Assembly: GCF_006569185.2 (NCBI RefSeq) | Contig: NZ_VIGC02000002.1 | Coordinates: forward strand, 1-64,000 | Source: Litorilinea aerophila | GTDB taxonomy: Bacteria > Chloroflexota > Anaerolineae > Caldilineales > Caldilineaceae | Direction: 5' to 3' | DNA: 64,000 nucleotides | Part shown: piece after piece, positions 1 to 7,985 of the stretch | How positions within the stretch are numbered: position 1 is the first letter of the stretch | Layout of the letters: every line of letters starts with the position of its first letter | Notes under the pieces: generated by a model | The model's database searches: none | What the model was told of the DNA's origin: nothing | Seen by the model: the letters and a program-made list of their open reading frames with translations, nothing else | Translations under genes and position numbers: made by a program

Positions 1-32
1 CCATCACCGCCGCCCCAGGCACGAGTACAGTT

Positions 33-127
33 ACAGTCTGGCGTAAATACCACGGCCGAAATTCCGGGTGCCCTCTGGGCGCGCTCCCCCTGGTGGAAAC
101 CATCGGCGAATTTCTGCCGGGATTTAC
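33..127 (+). repeat. Palindromic MITE-like repeat, copy A
   Basis: About 95 bp with inverted ends. The left end (43-64) and right end (108-127) are near-complementary, the right end reading GTAAATCCCGGCAGAAATTC on the opposite strand. The same sequence recurs almost unchanged but inverted at 35715-35810. Diverged copies lie at 61996-62094 and 62333-62396. No transposase is nearby. The rest of positions 1-199 shows nothing recognisable apart from the leader of the LacI-family gene. Confidence 0.85.
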
Positions 128-199
128 CAGCTGAATCCATCGCGTTTCGTTCAACAAGAGACAACGACAAGGGGCCTCAAAGGACCGGAAGCGAATCCC

Positions 200-1312
200 A
201 TGTCTCTATCTGGCAACCGCCGCGTGACCCAGCGGGACGTCGCCAGGCGTGCCGGCGTCTCCACTTCCATCGTCTCCTACGTGATCAACCGGGGGCCTCG
301 TTCCGTCTCCCCGGAGACCCGGGCGCGGGTCCTGAAGGCCATCGAAGAGCTGGGCTACCGCCCCAACCGGCACGCCCAGTTCCTGACCCGGGCCAAGGAA
401 CAATCGGACGCCCCAGTCCAGGACTTTGGCCTTGTCCTGGGGCGCTCCTCGGCCATGTTGGCCCGCCCCTACTACGGCGAGGTCCTGGCCGGGCTCTACG
501 ACGAAGCGGACGCGCAGCACATGCGGGTGCGCTTCATCCAGTCCCTGGAACAGCTGGCCGACCCCCTCCTCTTCAACGAGCTGATCCACCCGGACGAGAT
601 CGCCGGCGTCATCCTCTTCGTGGAGCCGGGGCGGGTGTCGCCGGCCGCGACCCGGCTCATCGACAAGATGCAGAAACGCATCGGCAACCTCATCTGCCTG
701 GAGCAGCGCTGGGGAGAACTGCCGGCCGTCACCTTTGATCGCATGGGCGCCGCCCGCACCGCCGTCTCCCACCTGCTGGACCTGGGCCATCGCCGGGTCG
801 GCTTTCTGGGCTACCCCGACGACCGGCTGGACGGCTACCGCTTTGCCCTGCTGGACCATGATGTGCCCATGGACGAGGAGCTGGTTTGCCCCACCCGGGA
901 AGGCAACACCCCCGCCGCGGGACACCGTCACGTGCAGACGTTGATGGCGCTGGCGGATCCCCCCACGGCCCTCTTCGCCTGCAGCGACGAGGTGGCCGTG
1001 GGCGTCATGAGCGGTCTGCACGAGCTGGGGCTCTCCGTGCCCGAGGACGTGGCCCTGGTCAGCATCGACGACATCCCCCTGGCCCGCTACCTGACCCCCA
1101 GCCTGACCACCGTCCACGTGCCCAAGGCGGATCTGGGAGCCCACGCGGTGCGCATGCTGCGAGCCCGGGCCCTGAACCCCGACCAGACGCCCGTGTCGGT
1201 GGTCTTACCCACCTCCCTGATCGTGCGTGCCTCCTGCGGCGCCCGGCCTGCCCGGGAGGTCGCCGCCGAGGATGGGGTGCCTCCCCAGCCGGAGGTGGAG
1301 AACATCGCCTGA
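200..1312 (+). CDS. LacI/GalR-family transcriptional regulator
   Basis: A 370-aa sugar-responsive DNA-binding regulator. A LacI helix-turn-helix occupies about residues 9-55 (TQRDVARRAGVSTSIVSYVI, then the hinge-type ELGYRPN). It is followed by a periplasmic-binding-protein-like effector domain ending near residue 345 with the usual DDIPLARYLTPSLTTV stretch. The ATG at 200 was chosen because the open frame further upstream runs through palindromic repeat copy A and has no family similarity. The gene lies directly upstream of, and co-directional with, a sugar-binding protein and two permeases. It therefore most likely controls that importer, but the effector is unknown. A short TTCCGGAA palindrome at 1369-1376 upstream of the binding-protein gene is a possible operator, with weak support. 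Confidence 0.9.
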   Translation: MSLSGNRRVTQRDVARRAGVSTSIVSYVINRGPRSVSPETRARVLKAIEELGYRPNRHAQFLTRAKEQSDAPVQDFGLVLGRSSAMLARPYYGEVLAGLYDEADAQHMRVRFIQSLEQLADPLLFNELIHPDEIAGVILFVEPGRVSPAATRLIDKMQKRIGNLICLEQRWGELPAVTFDRMGAARTAVSHLLDLGHRRVGFLGYPDDRLDGYRFALLDHDVPMDEELVCPTREGNTPAAGHRHVQTLMALADPPTALFACSDEVAVGVMSGLHELGLSVPEDVALVSIDDIPLARYLTPSLTTVHVPKADLGAHAVRMLRARALNPDQTPVSVVLPTSLIVRASCGARPAREVAAEDGVPPQPEVENIA

Positions 1313-1421
1313 ACCTGAACCCCCTGGTGCATCACCGCACTTTTCAAACACGGTGAACCTGCAGTTCGTTCCGGAAACCGTTATCCCGATCCCAGAGTGT
1401 AGCCAAGAAAAGGAGTGAACA

Positions 1422-2801
1422 ATGAACCGCGAAGCCAAGAACGGGTTGTCACGACGCCAGTTCCTGCAGGCCAGTTCCGCCCTGGCCCTGGGCGGCCTGC
1501 TGGCGGCCTGCCAGCCCTCGGGGGCACCCGCCGGCGGCCAGCAGACAGGGGAAGGGGAAGCCGCCGCACCCCAGTCCGAAACCAACGTCATCACCTACTG
1601 GTACGCCTGGGGCAACCTGCCGCCGGCCCTGGACGCCATCGTGGCCACCGAGGAATGGCAGGAGCACGTGGGCGGCGCCGTGCTGGATCACAAGGGCTCC
1701 ACCAGCCAGGACGCGCTGCTGACTGCCATCGCAGGTGGCACGCCGCCGGATGCCGGCTCCAACTACGGCTATGTGAACCTCTTCACCCGGGGTGCCACCA
1801 TCGACGTCAAGGACATGGTGGAGAACAGCACCCTGATCAACAGCGAAGACATGCTGGAGGCCGTCTGGAACAGCGCCTTCTGGCAGGGCAGCATGATCGG
1901 CATCCCCGGCATCGAGTGCTTCCTCTGGTGGGGGCTGAACGTCAACACCCACGCAGCCGAGGAGGCCGGCCTGGACACCACCACCCTGCCCAAGACCTGG
2001 GATGAGGTCTACGCCTGGCACCAGGCCATGACCAAGAAGGACAGCGCCGGCAACCTCCTTCAGTTTGGGCTGGACCCGTACGACGCCATGGCCAACGAGC
2101 CGGACTTCGTGGCGGCGTCCTACGGCTTTACCTGGTGGAACGAAGAGACTGGCGAGTTCAACCTGGACAACGAGCGCATGGCCGAGGCCCTGAACACCCT
2201 GGGCGAGTTCATCCGCTATGTGGGGCCCGACCAGTTCGCCGGCATGCGCCAGGTGGAAGGCCAGGGCACCTGGGGCGCGGCCTACAACGCCGGCGTCCAG
2301 ACCATGATCATCGAGGGCTACTGGCACCCGGGCGAGACCCAGATCCAGAAGCCAGAGATCGCCCAGTACAACCGGGCCACCTGGGCGCCCGTCCCCGCCG
2401 ACCGCAAGGATGCCAACATCATGGCCACCGGCCTCCACGCGGTCGTAATCTTCAAAGACGCCAAGAACCCCGAGGGCGCGTTCAAACTGGGCGAGTTCTT
2501 CCAGACGCCCACCGCCCTGGACATCATCTTCGAGCAGGTGGGCTGGATCCACGCCATCAAGTCCTGGATAGCCACCATCGACAAGAACACCTACCCCGGC
2601 CTGGACTTCTACATGGATGCCCAGAACCAGGTCACCGAGTGGACCATCGGCCGCCGCTGCCCCATCTACCAGTTTGTGACAACCCAGTACACCGAACTGC
2701 GGGAGCAGGTCTACCGGGACCTGATGACCCCCAGCGAGGCCGCGGCTGAGCTCCAGAAGCGCGCCCTGGCCGAGTGGGAAGCCCAGGGGTTCAGCAGCTA
2801 A
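1422..2801 (+). CDS. Sugar ABC transporter substrate-binding lipoprotein
   Basis: A 459-aa extracytoplasmic binding protein of the MalE-like (SBP_bac_1) class. The N-terminus has a twin-arginine motif (SRRQFLQ) followed by a short hydrophobic stretch and a lipobox ending GGLLAAC. This suggests a Tat-exported lipoprotein. The mature part shows the family layout, with a TYWYAWG-type start and a [10 protein letters not shown] segment. AGGAG at 1411-1415 precedes the ATG at 1422 by six bases. The LacI-type regulator lies upstream and two matching permease genes follow. The substrate is probably an oligosaccharide or monosaccharide but cannot be named from sequence. Confidence 0.92.
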   Translation: MNREAKNGLSRRQFLQASSALALGGLLAACQPSGAPAGGQQTGEGEAAAPQSETNVITYWYAWGNLPPALDAIVATEEWQEHVGGAVLDHKGSTSQDALLTAIAGGTPPDAGSNYGYVNLFTRGATIDVKDMVENSTLINSEDMLEAVWNSAFWQGSMIGIPGIECFLWWGLNVNTHAAEEAGLDTTTLPKTWDEVYAWHQAMTKKDSAGNLLQFGLDPYDAMANEPDFVAASYGFTWWNEETGEFNLDNERMAEALNTLGEFIRYVGPDQFAGMRQVEGQGTWGAAYNAGVQTMIIEGYWHPGETQIQKPEIAQYNRATWAPVPADRKDANIMATGLHAVVIFKDAKNPEGAFKLGEFFQTPTALDIIFEQVGWIHAIKSWIATIDKNTYPGLDFYMDAQNQVTEWTIGRRCPIYQFVTTQYTELREQVYRDLMTPSEAAAELQKRALAEWEAQGFSS

Positions 2802-2820
2802 CCCTGGCATGGGATAAACT

Positions 2821-2855
2821 CGGGTGCAGGGGGGCTCGCCCCTTCCCTGCACCCG
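2821..2855 (+). promoter_or_regulatory. Strong hairpin between binding-protein and permease genes
   Basis: An 11-bp perfect stem (CGGGTGCAGGG at 2821-2831 with CCCTGCACCCG at 2845-2855) lies in the gap after the substrate-binding gene. No T-tract follows, so it is not a normal intrinsic terminator. In ABC operons such hairpins often stabilise the upstream binding-protein mRNA or cause partial termination. Here that role is inferred. Confidence 0.65.
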
Positions 2856-2882
2856 GACGACATGTGTCATCTGGAGGGTACC

Positions 2883-3797
2883 ATGGCAGTCCTCGGCCGC
2901 CCACGCGGCATGACCAAAAACGAGTGGCGGAACCAGGTCCTCGGCATGCTCTTTGTGTCGCCGTGGCTGATCGGGTTCCTGTTGTTTTCCTTCTTCCCCC
3001 TGATCGCGTCGGTCTACTACAGCCTGACCAACTACGACTTCATCCGGGAGCCCCAGTTCATCGGCCTGAAGAACTATGTGCGGCTCTTCACGGTGGACCC
3101 GGATTTCTGGACGGTGATGTACAACACCGTCTACTACGTGGGCATCGGCGTGCCCCTGGGCGTGGCCACCGCCTTCATCATCGCCAACCTGCTCAACAGC
3201 GATGTCTGGGGGCGAACGGTCTTTCGCTCCATCATCTACGTGCCGTCCATTGTGCCGGCCGTCTGCACCGCGGTGGTCTGGCTCTTCATCTTCAACGTCC
3301 AGTACGGGGTGATCAACGGCGTGCTCAAGTACTTTGAGCTGCCCACCATCCCCTTCCTCTCCAACCCATCCCTGGCCAAACCGTCCCTGATCCTGATCTA
3401 CATCTGGGCCCAGGGGGCGGCGGTGGTAATCTTCCTGGCCGCGCTGCAGGACGTACCCAAGACCCTGTACGAGGCGGCCACGGTGGACGGCGCTTCCACG
3501 TGGGACAAGTTCTGGCACGTGACCGTCCCCCTGTGCACGCCGGTGATCCTCTTCAACTTCATCATGGGGATCATCAGCGCCTTCCAGGACTTCACCCTGC
3601 CCTTTGTGTTGACCGGCGGCGGCCCCATGAAGTCCACCGAGTTCTACGTGGTGAACCTGTACCGCAACGCGTTCGTCCAGTTTAGCCTGGGCAAGGCGTC
3701 GGCCATGGCCTGGATCCTGTTCCTGATCATCCTCGTCTTCTCGCTGCTGTTGTTCCGCTCTTCGGCACGCTGGGTCTACTACGGGGGCGAAAAATGA
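2883..3797 (+). CDS. Sugar ABC transporter permease (MalF/UgpA type)
   Basis: A 304-aa integral membrane permease with about six hydrophobic segments. The cytoplasmic EAA loop (YEAATVDGASTWDKFWHVTV) docks the ATPase. I chose the ATG at 2883 over one at 2862 because GGAGG sits five bases upstream of it. The extra seven codons (MCHLEGT) look like leader sequence. Its stop overlaps the next permease start by four bases (ATGA), so the two are translationally coupled. It pairs with the 3794-4711 product to form the heterodimeric channel. No ATP-binding subunit is encoded in this cluster. Confidence 0.93.
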   Translation: MAVLGRPRGMTKNEWRNQVLGMLFVSPWLIGFLLFSFFPLIASVYYSLTNYDFIREPQFIGLKNYVRLFTVDPDFWTVMYNTVYYVGIGVPLGVATAFIIANLLNSDVWGRTVFRSIIYVPSIVPAVCTAVVWLFIFNVQYGVINGVLKYFELPTIPFLSNPSLAKPSLILIYIWAQGAAVVIFLAALQDVPKTLYEAATVDGASTWDKFWHVTVPLCTPVILFNFIMGIISAFQDFTLPFVLTGGGPMKSTEFYVVNLYRNAFVQFSLGKASAMAWILFLIILVFSLLLFRSSARWVYYGGEK

Positions 3798-4711
3798 CCA
3801 CTGTCAGCCAACCTGTCCAAAGGCCACGCCAGGGTCAACTGGCGCAGCGGGCACGCTCTACCTCCACCATGGCCCTGGTGGGCAAGATCAGCCTGTTCGT
3901 GGTCCTGCTGATCCTGAGCATCACCTGGATCTTCCCCCTCTTCTGGATGGTGAGCTCGGCCCTGAAGGACGATCCCCAGGTCTACACCGTACCGCCGGTG
4001 CTGATTCCCAACCCGGCCTACTGGCGCAACTTTATCGACGCCTGGTACCGGCTGGACTTCAACACCGCGGCCATCAACTCAGTCTTCCGTTATGCCCTGC
4101 CAGTTACTCTGCTCACCGTGGTCTCCTCGGTGATCGTGGCCTACGGCTTTGCCAAGATCCGCTGGCGGGGGCGGGAGGCCCTCTTCTGGGTGTGCATCGC
4201 CACCATGATGCTGCCCTGGCAGGTCACCATGGTGCCTCTGTTTATCATCTTTAAGCACCTGGGGTGGATCAACACCTACCTGCCCTTCGTGGTGCCGGCC
4301 TTCTTCGGCCACCCGTACTTCATCTTCCTCCTGCGCCAGTTCTTCCGCACCGTTCCGGAAGAGCTCTCGGAGGCGGCCCGCATCGAGGGGGCCAGCGAGC
4401 TGGGCATCCTCTTCCGCATCCTGGTGCCCCTCTCCAAGCCGGCCCTGGCCGTGGTGCTCCTCTTCCGCTTCCTGTGGGCGTGGAATGACTACCTGGGCCC
4501 GCTGATCTACATCAACCAGGAGAACATGCAGCCCCTGGCGCTGATGATCTACCGGCTGCGCACCATCGCCTTGAGCATGGGCAATACCGCCATGGCCTAC
4601 CCCCACCTGATGGCCGTCAGCACCATCGTAGCCCTGCCCGTCATCCTGGCCTTTGTCTTTGCCCAGCGCACCTTCATCGAGGGCATCTCCACCACCGGGC
4701 TCAAGGGGTAA
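3794..4711 (+). CDS. Sugar ABC transporter permease (MalG/UgpE type)
   Basis: A 305-aa inner-membrane permease, second half of the channel. It has an N-terminal cytoplasmic tail of about 30 residues and then six likely transmembrane segments. The EAA loop reads SEAARIEGASELGILFRILV, and the C-terminus (FIEGISTTGLKG) is the classic ending of this subfamily. It overlaps the preceding permease by ATGA. With the binding protein at 1422-2801 it completes a CUT1-type importer except for the MalK/MsmK-type ATPase, which must come from elsewhere in the genome. Confidence 0.93.
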   Translation: MTTVSQPVQRPRQGQLAQRARSTSTMALVGKISLFVVLLILSITWIFPLFWMVSSALKDDPQVYTVPPVLIPNPAYWRNFIDAWYRLDFNTAAINSVFRYALPVTLLTVVSSVIVAYGFAKIRWRGREALFWVCIATMMLPWQVTMVPLFIIFKHLGWINTYLPFVVPAFFGHPYFIFLLRQFFRTVPEELSEAARIEGASELGILFRILVPLSKPALAVVLLFRFLWAWNDYLGPLIYINQENMQPLALMIYRLRTIALSMGNTAMAYPHLMAVSTIVALPVILAFVFAQRTFIEGISTTGLKG

Positions 4712-4763
4712 GCATCTGCCGGGCCGTGTCGTCGCCAGGGAACCCAGAAGGGGGTGTGCGACC

Positions 4764-6470
4764 ATGGGCCTTCGCCCATTCAACCAAATTCGACGCCTGG
4801 CTTTCCTGGGCGTGCTGCTGCTGTTCGCCCTTCTCTGGCTCCAGCCGGGGGACGGGGGACGCCCCGTCGCCGCGCAGGTGAACGGCCCCAGCGTCCCGGC
4901 CGCCGTGGCCCTGCGCCCCTTGTCCCCTGCCGGCGGCTGCACCGGAACCTTTGTGGCCCATTCCCTGGACTTCACCACGGGCACCCGCCTGCGGGAGATC
5001 ACCACCTACATCAGCAACGGCGCCGGCGTCGCCGTCAATGACCTGGACAACGACGGCGACCTGGACCTGGTCTTTGCCAGCGTGGACGGACCCGGCGCCA
5101 TCCTCTGGAACCAGGGCGACCTGCGCTTTGAAGCCGCCCCCCTGGACGACCGCTACAGCCGGGGCGTGGCCGTGGTGGATGTGGACGGCGACGGCTGGCG
5201 GGACCTGGTCTTCACCCACCGGGGCCTGGCCGGGATCTCCTTCTGGCGCAACCTGGGTCCCCGGAACGGCCGCCCCCACTTCGTGGCCGGCACCCTGCCC
5301 GGCGTGGACGTCTACGCCTACGCCATGGCCTGGGGGGACCTGGACCGGGACGGCGACCTGGACCTGGTCACCGGCTCCTATGGCGTGGAGCTCATCCAGC
5401 ACGGCATCCCAGAGCCGGCCGCGGATCCCCGGGCCGGCGTTTTCGTCCATCTCCAGGAGAACGGCGCCTTCAACTCCCGGCGGCTGTCGGCCCAGGCCGA
5501 GGCCCTTGCCATCGGCATCCTGGACCTGGAACAGGACGGCTGGCCAGAGATCTGGGTGGCCAACGACTTCGCCGTGCGGGACGTGATCTGGCGGCTGGCC
5601 GACGGCAACTGGATTCCCACCGAGCCGCTGAACCAGACTTCCCACAGCACCATGAGCCTGGACTGGGGCGTGCTGGTGCCGGATGGAGAGCTGGCCCTCT
5701 TCAGCACCGACATGAACCCCTACGACATCTCACCGGAAACCCTGGCCCGCTGGCTGCCGGTCTTCCAGGAGATGGACGAGCACCGGGAGCGGGGCGACCC
5801 CCAGATCATGGCCAATGTGCTGGCCGTGCCCGGCTGGCGGGGCTGGCACAACCAGGCCACCCGCCGGGGCGTGGATGCCTCCGGCTGGAGCTGGGCGGGC
5901 CGCCTGGGCGACCTGGACAGCGACGGCGACCTGGACATCTACGTGGTCAACGGCATGATCGCGGCGGACATGTTCCCCTTCCTGCCCAACGGCGAGCTGG
6001 TGGAGGAGAATCAGGCCTACCGAAACCGGGGCAACGGCATCTTCGACCCCATGCCGTCCTGGGGCCTGGGGTCCACCGCCAGCGGCCGGGGCATGGTCAT
6101 GGCCGACCTGGACGGCGACGGCGACCTGGACATCGTGGTGAACAACCTGCGCAGCCGGGCCCAACTCTTTGAAAACCGCCTGTGCGGCGGCCAACACCTG
6201 CAGGTGACCCTGGGCTGGCCCCAGAGCCGGAACCCCGATGCCATCGGTGCCCAGCTCTGGCTCCAGACCGACCACGGCGTCCAATGGCGGGACGTGCGGG
6301 CTTCGGGCGGCTACCTGTCCGGCGATCCCCCGGTGGTCCACTTCGGCTTCCCGCCGGGCACCCGCCTGGAGAGCCTGAAAATCCGCTGGCCCGACGGCGC
6401 CTGGTCCCAGGTGGAATCGCCGCCGACACAGACGCGGATGCTGATCACTCGCGAGGAGGCAGTCCCATGA
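4764..6470 (+). CDS. Exported FG-GAP/VCBS repeat protein with ASPIC/UnbV C-terminus
   Basis: A 568-aa secreted protein. It has a signal peptide (hydrophobic LAFLGVLLLFALLWL, then a VAAQ-type cleavage region). A beta-propeller-like region follows with five calcium-binding-like repeats, such as DLDNDGDLDLVFA, DVDGDGWRDLVF, DLDRDGDLDLVTG, DLDSDGDLDIYVV and DLDGDGDLDIVV. The last roughly 90 residues match the ASPIC/UnbV domain seen in CRTAC1-like proteins (GAQLWLQTD, VRASGGYLSGDPP, LKIRWPDG). I chose the ATG at 4764 because the signal peptide starts there. The stop overlaps the next gene by ATGA. Function is unknown. Family members are extracellular or surface proteins, perhaps adhesive or carbohydrate-related. 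Confidence 0.85.
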   Translation: MGLRPFNQIRRLAFLGVLLLFALLWLQPGDGGRPVAAQVNGPSVPAAVALRPLSPAGGCTGTFVAHSLDFTTGTRLREITTYISNGAGVAVNDLDNDGDLDLVFASVDGPGAILWNQGDLRFEAAPLDDRYSRGVAVVDVDGDGWRDLVFTHRGLAGISFWRNLGPRNGRPHFVAGTLPGVDVYAYAMAWGDLDRDGDLDLVTGSYGVELIQHGIPEPAADPRAGVFVHLQENGAFNSRRLSAQAEALAIGILDLEQDGWPEIWVANDFAVRDVIWRLADGNWIPTEPLNQTSHSTMSLDWGVLVPDGELALFSTDMNPYDISPETLARWLPVFQEMDEHRERGDPQIMANVLAVPGWRGWHNQATRRGVDASGWSWAGRLGDLDSDGDLDIYVVNGMIAADMFPFLPNGELVEENQAYRNRGNGIFDPMPSWGLGSTASGRGMVMADLDGDGDLDIVVNNLRSRAQLFENRLCGGQHLQVTLGWPQSRNPDAIGAQLWLQTDHGVQWRDVRASGGYLSGDPPVVHFGFPPGTRLESLKIRWPDGAWSQVESPPTQTRMLITREEAVP

Positions 6471-7315
6471 ACCAAGGCGTACCCCTGCAGCGTCCCGGGG
6501 CCTGGTTGATGACCAGGCCAGCGGGCTGGCCCCTCTGGCGACTGCTCCATCCCCGGGAGCTGACTTCGGCCGTCCTCCTCTCCCTGGCTGTGGGGCTGGG
6601 CCTGAGCCTGCTGGTCACCTGGCTCTGGGCGGCGCCCCTGTGGACGGCCACCCTGGTGGTGCTCCTGGCCCTGCTGCCCGTAGGCATTCGCAAGTGGCGG
6701 CAGGACCTGCGCGCCCACGGCGAAACGGTCATGTGGCTCAGCGTGCTGCTGACCGTGCAGGGGGTGCACACCGTGGAGCACCTGGCCCAGTGGGTCCAGT
6801 ATCACGTGCTGTTGTGGCCCAGCCGGGAGGCCAACGGCCTCCTCTCGCCGGCCAACGCCGAGTGGGTCCACTTCACCTGGAACTGGTTGGTGCTGTTGGT
6901 GGTGGTGACCCTGCTGGTGGGGGGGATGCGCAATCCGTGGGTGTGGCTGTTGCTGGCCGTGGCCTTTGCCCATGCGGTGGAGCACTCCTACACCTTCATC
7001 CGCTACCAGCTCATTTTGGGAGAGCTGCGGGGCCTGGGCGTGGTGGACGTCTCGGCCCAGGGGCTCCCCGGAATCCTGGGCCGGGATGGGCTGCTGGCCC
7101 GGAGTGAATGGGCCCGGGGGACGTTCCTCTGTTCCCTGCCCGGCCTGACCACCGCCACCCGCCTGGATCTCCACTTTTGGTGGAATGCCCTGGAGATCGG
7201 GTTGCTGGCCGTGGGTGGCCACGTCTTCCTGCGGCGCCTGCCCACCTTTTCCGCGCCGGCAGAAGCGCCCGCCGCTCCATCGAAGCCCCGTGCAGAGGAG
7301 AGGAGACCGTCATGA
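6467..7315 (+). CDS. Integral membrane protein, function unknown
   Basis: A 282-aa membrane protein with about five or six hydrophobic segments. Notable features are histidines near membrane edges (GVHTVEHLAQWVQYHV, AFAHAVEHSYTF, LDLHFWWNALEIG). Such residues could ligate heme or metal, but no known family motif was recognised. Start: ATG at 6467 overlapping the upstream stop, with GAGGAGG about six bases before it. It is translationally coupled on both sides, with the FG-GAP/ASPIC protein upstream and a 71-aa protein downstream. The three products probably act together, perhaps in or on the cell envelope. Confidence 0.75.
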   Translation: MNQGVPLQRPGAWLMTRPAGWPLWRLLHPRELTSAVLLSLAVGLGLSLLVTWLWAAPLWTATLVVLLALLPVGIRKWRQDLRAHGETVMWLSVLLTVQGVHTVEHLAQWVQYHVLLWPSREANGLLSPANAEWVHFTWNWLVLLVVVTLLVGGMRNPWVWLLLAVAFAHAVEHSYTFIRYQLILGELRGLGVVDVSAQGLPGILGRDGLLARSEWARGTFLCSLPGLTTATRLDLHFWWNALEIGLLAVGGHVFLRRLPTFSAPAEAPAAPSKPRAEERRPS

Positions 7316-7527
7316 ACGATACCGTCTTGCACGAGCAGGAACAGCTTCGCCTGGCTGAACAGGTACGCCAGGCCTGCATCCAGGCTGCGCTGGAGGGCTA
7401 CGAAATGGCCACCCTGAGTGGCCTCTGCCACGAGGGCGCATGGGAAATGGCCGTGGATGCCATGCGCAGCCTGAACCTCCAACGCCTCCTTCAGTCCGGC
7501 AGGGCCGACCAAAACTCCAGCCGGTGA
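7312..7527 (+). CDS. Small conserved protein (71 aa), often annotated acetyltransferase-like
   Basis: A 71-aa soluble protein starting at an ATG that overlaps the upstream stop (ATGA), with GAGGAGAGGAG just before it. It is alpha-helical in character, with the segment QVRQACIQAALEGYEMATLS followed by GLCHEGAWEMAVDAMRSL. It resembles short proteins found in many proteobacteria that databases loosely call acetyltransferase. From memory I cannot tie it to a named family and no catalytic motif is visible. Its last 37 bases overlap the 3' end of the convergent VOC gene, so both genes share sequence there. Confidence 0.7.
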   Translation: MNDTVLHEQEQLRLAEQVRQACIQAALEGYEMATLSGLCHEGAWEMAVDAMRSLNLQRLLQSGRADQNSSR

Positions 7528-7853
7528 CCCTCTGGATCCCACAAGTAGAAGACCCGCGCGCCCCAGGCATGCTCCCGGACCGGCTCGGGGGCCAATCCGG
7601 CTGCCGTCAGCCGATGCCAGGCTTCGTCGGCATCGGCCACCTGCATGGCCAACGTAATCCCCTGGCCAGACGCGCTCTGAATGGTGGCCCGCCGCTCATC
7701 GGCCACGCTGAGGCGCGCGCCCTCGTTGATCTGAAATTCCACAAACCAGTCCGTCTCGAAGGTCACCGGCAGAGCCAGGCGCTGCCGGTAGAAATTGACA
7801 GTTTCCCGCCAATTTCGACAATAGAGGATGGTATTGGCAGTCATCACATGCAT
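7491..7853 (-). CDS. VOC-family (glyoxalase/bleomycin-resistance-like) protein
   Basis: A 120-aa single VOC module of paired beta-alpha-beta-beta-beta units. Typical elements are NTILYCRNWRETVNFYRQRL at the start, VADADEAWHRLTAAG in the middle, and the family ending FYLWDPEGHRLEFW, which carries the metal-ligand Glu. The start at 7853 (reading MHVMTANT) is preceded by AGGA eight bases upstream. Ten further codons in frame upstream look non-coding. The gene is isolated on the minus strand and converges on the 71-aa gene with a 37-bp overlap. The substrate cannot be predicted. These proteins act as dioxygenases, isomerases or ligand-binding resistance proteins. Confidence 0.88.
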   Translation of the reverse strand: MHVMTANTILYCRNWRETVNFYRQRLALPVTFETDWFVEFQINEGARLSVADERRATIQSASGQGITLAMQVADADEAWHRLTAAGLAPEPVREHAWGARVFYLWDPEGHRLEFWSALPD

Positions 7854-7891
7854 AGTCGGTCCTGTCACTATCTTTGCACTCACGACGCGGA

Positions 7892-7920
7892 GTCGGCATC
7901 CTCAGATGCCGACCCAGACG
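7892..7920 (+). repeat. Dispersed hairpin repeat (GTCGGCATC stem), copy 1
   Basis: A 9-bp stem (GTCGGCATC, CTCA loop, GATGCCGAC at 7892-7913) plus the flank CCAGACG. A related inverted copy lies at 49418-49444, where the loop sequence and flank are also conserved. It sits in the divergent gap between the VOC and amidohydrolase genes. Confidence 0.6.
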
Positions 7921-7985
7921 GAACGACGCCGCATCGGAGGAGCTGTGCAAGCTGTGGCTCCTGCAATGGAATCAAGGAAGGCATC

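Noticed and set aside
68-199. N-terminal extension of the LacI-type regulator
   Set aside because: The extra 44 codons run through palindromic repeat copy A, and the HTH starts right after the ATG at 200.
1369-1376. LacI-type operator TTCCGGAA upstream of the first sugar-binding gene
   Set aside because: Only eight palindromic bases and no second site; too short to call as a feature, so it is mentioned only under the regulator.
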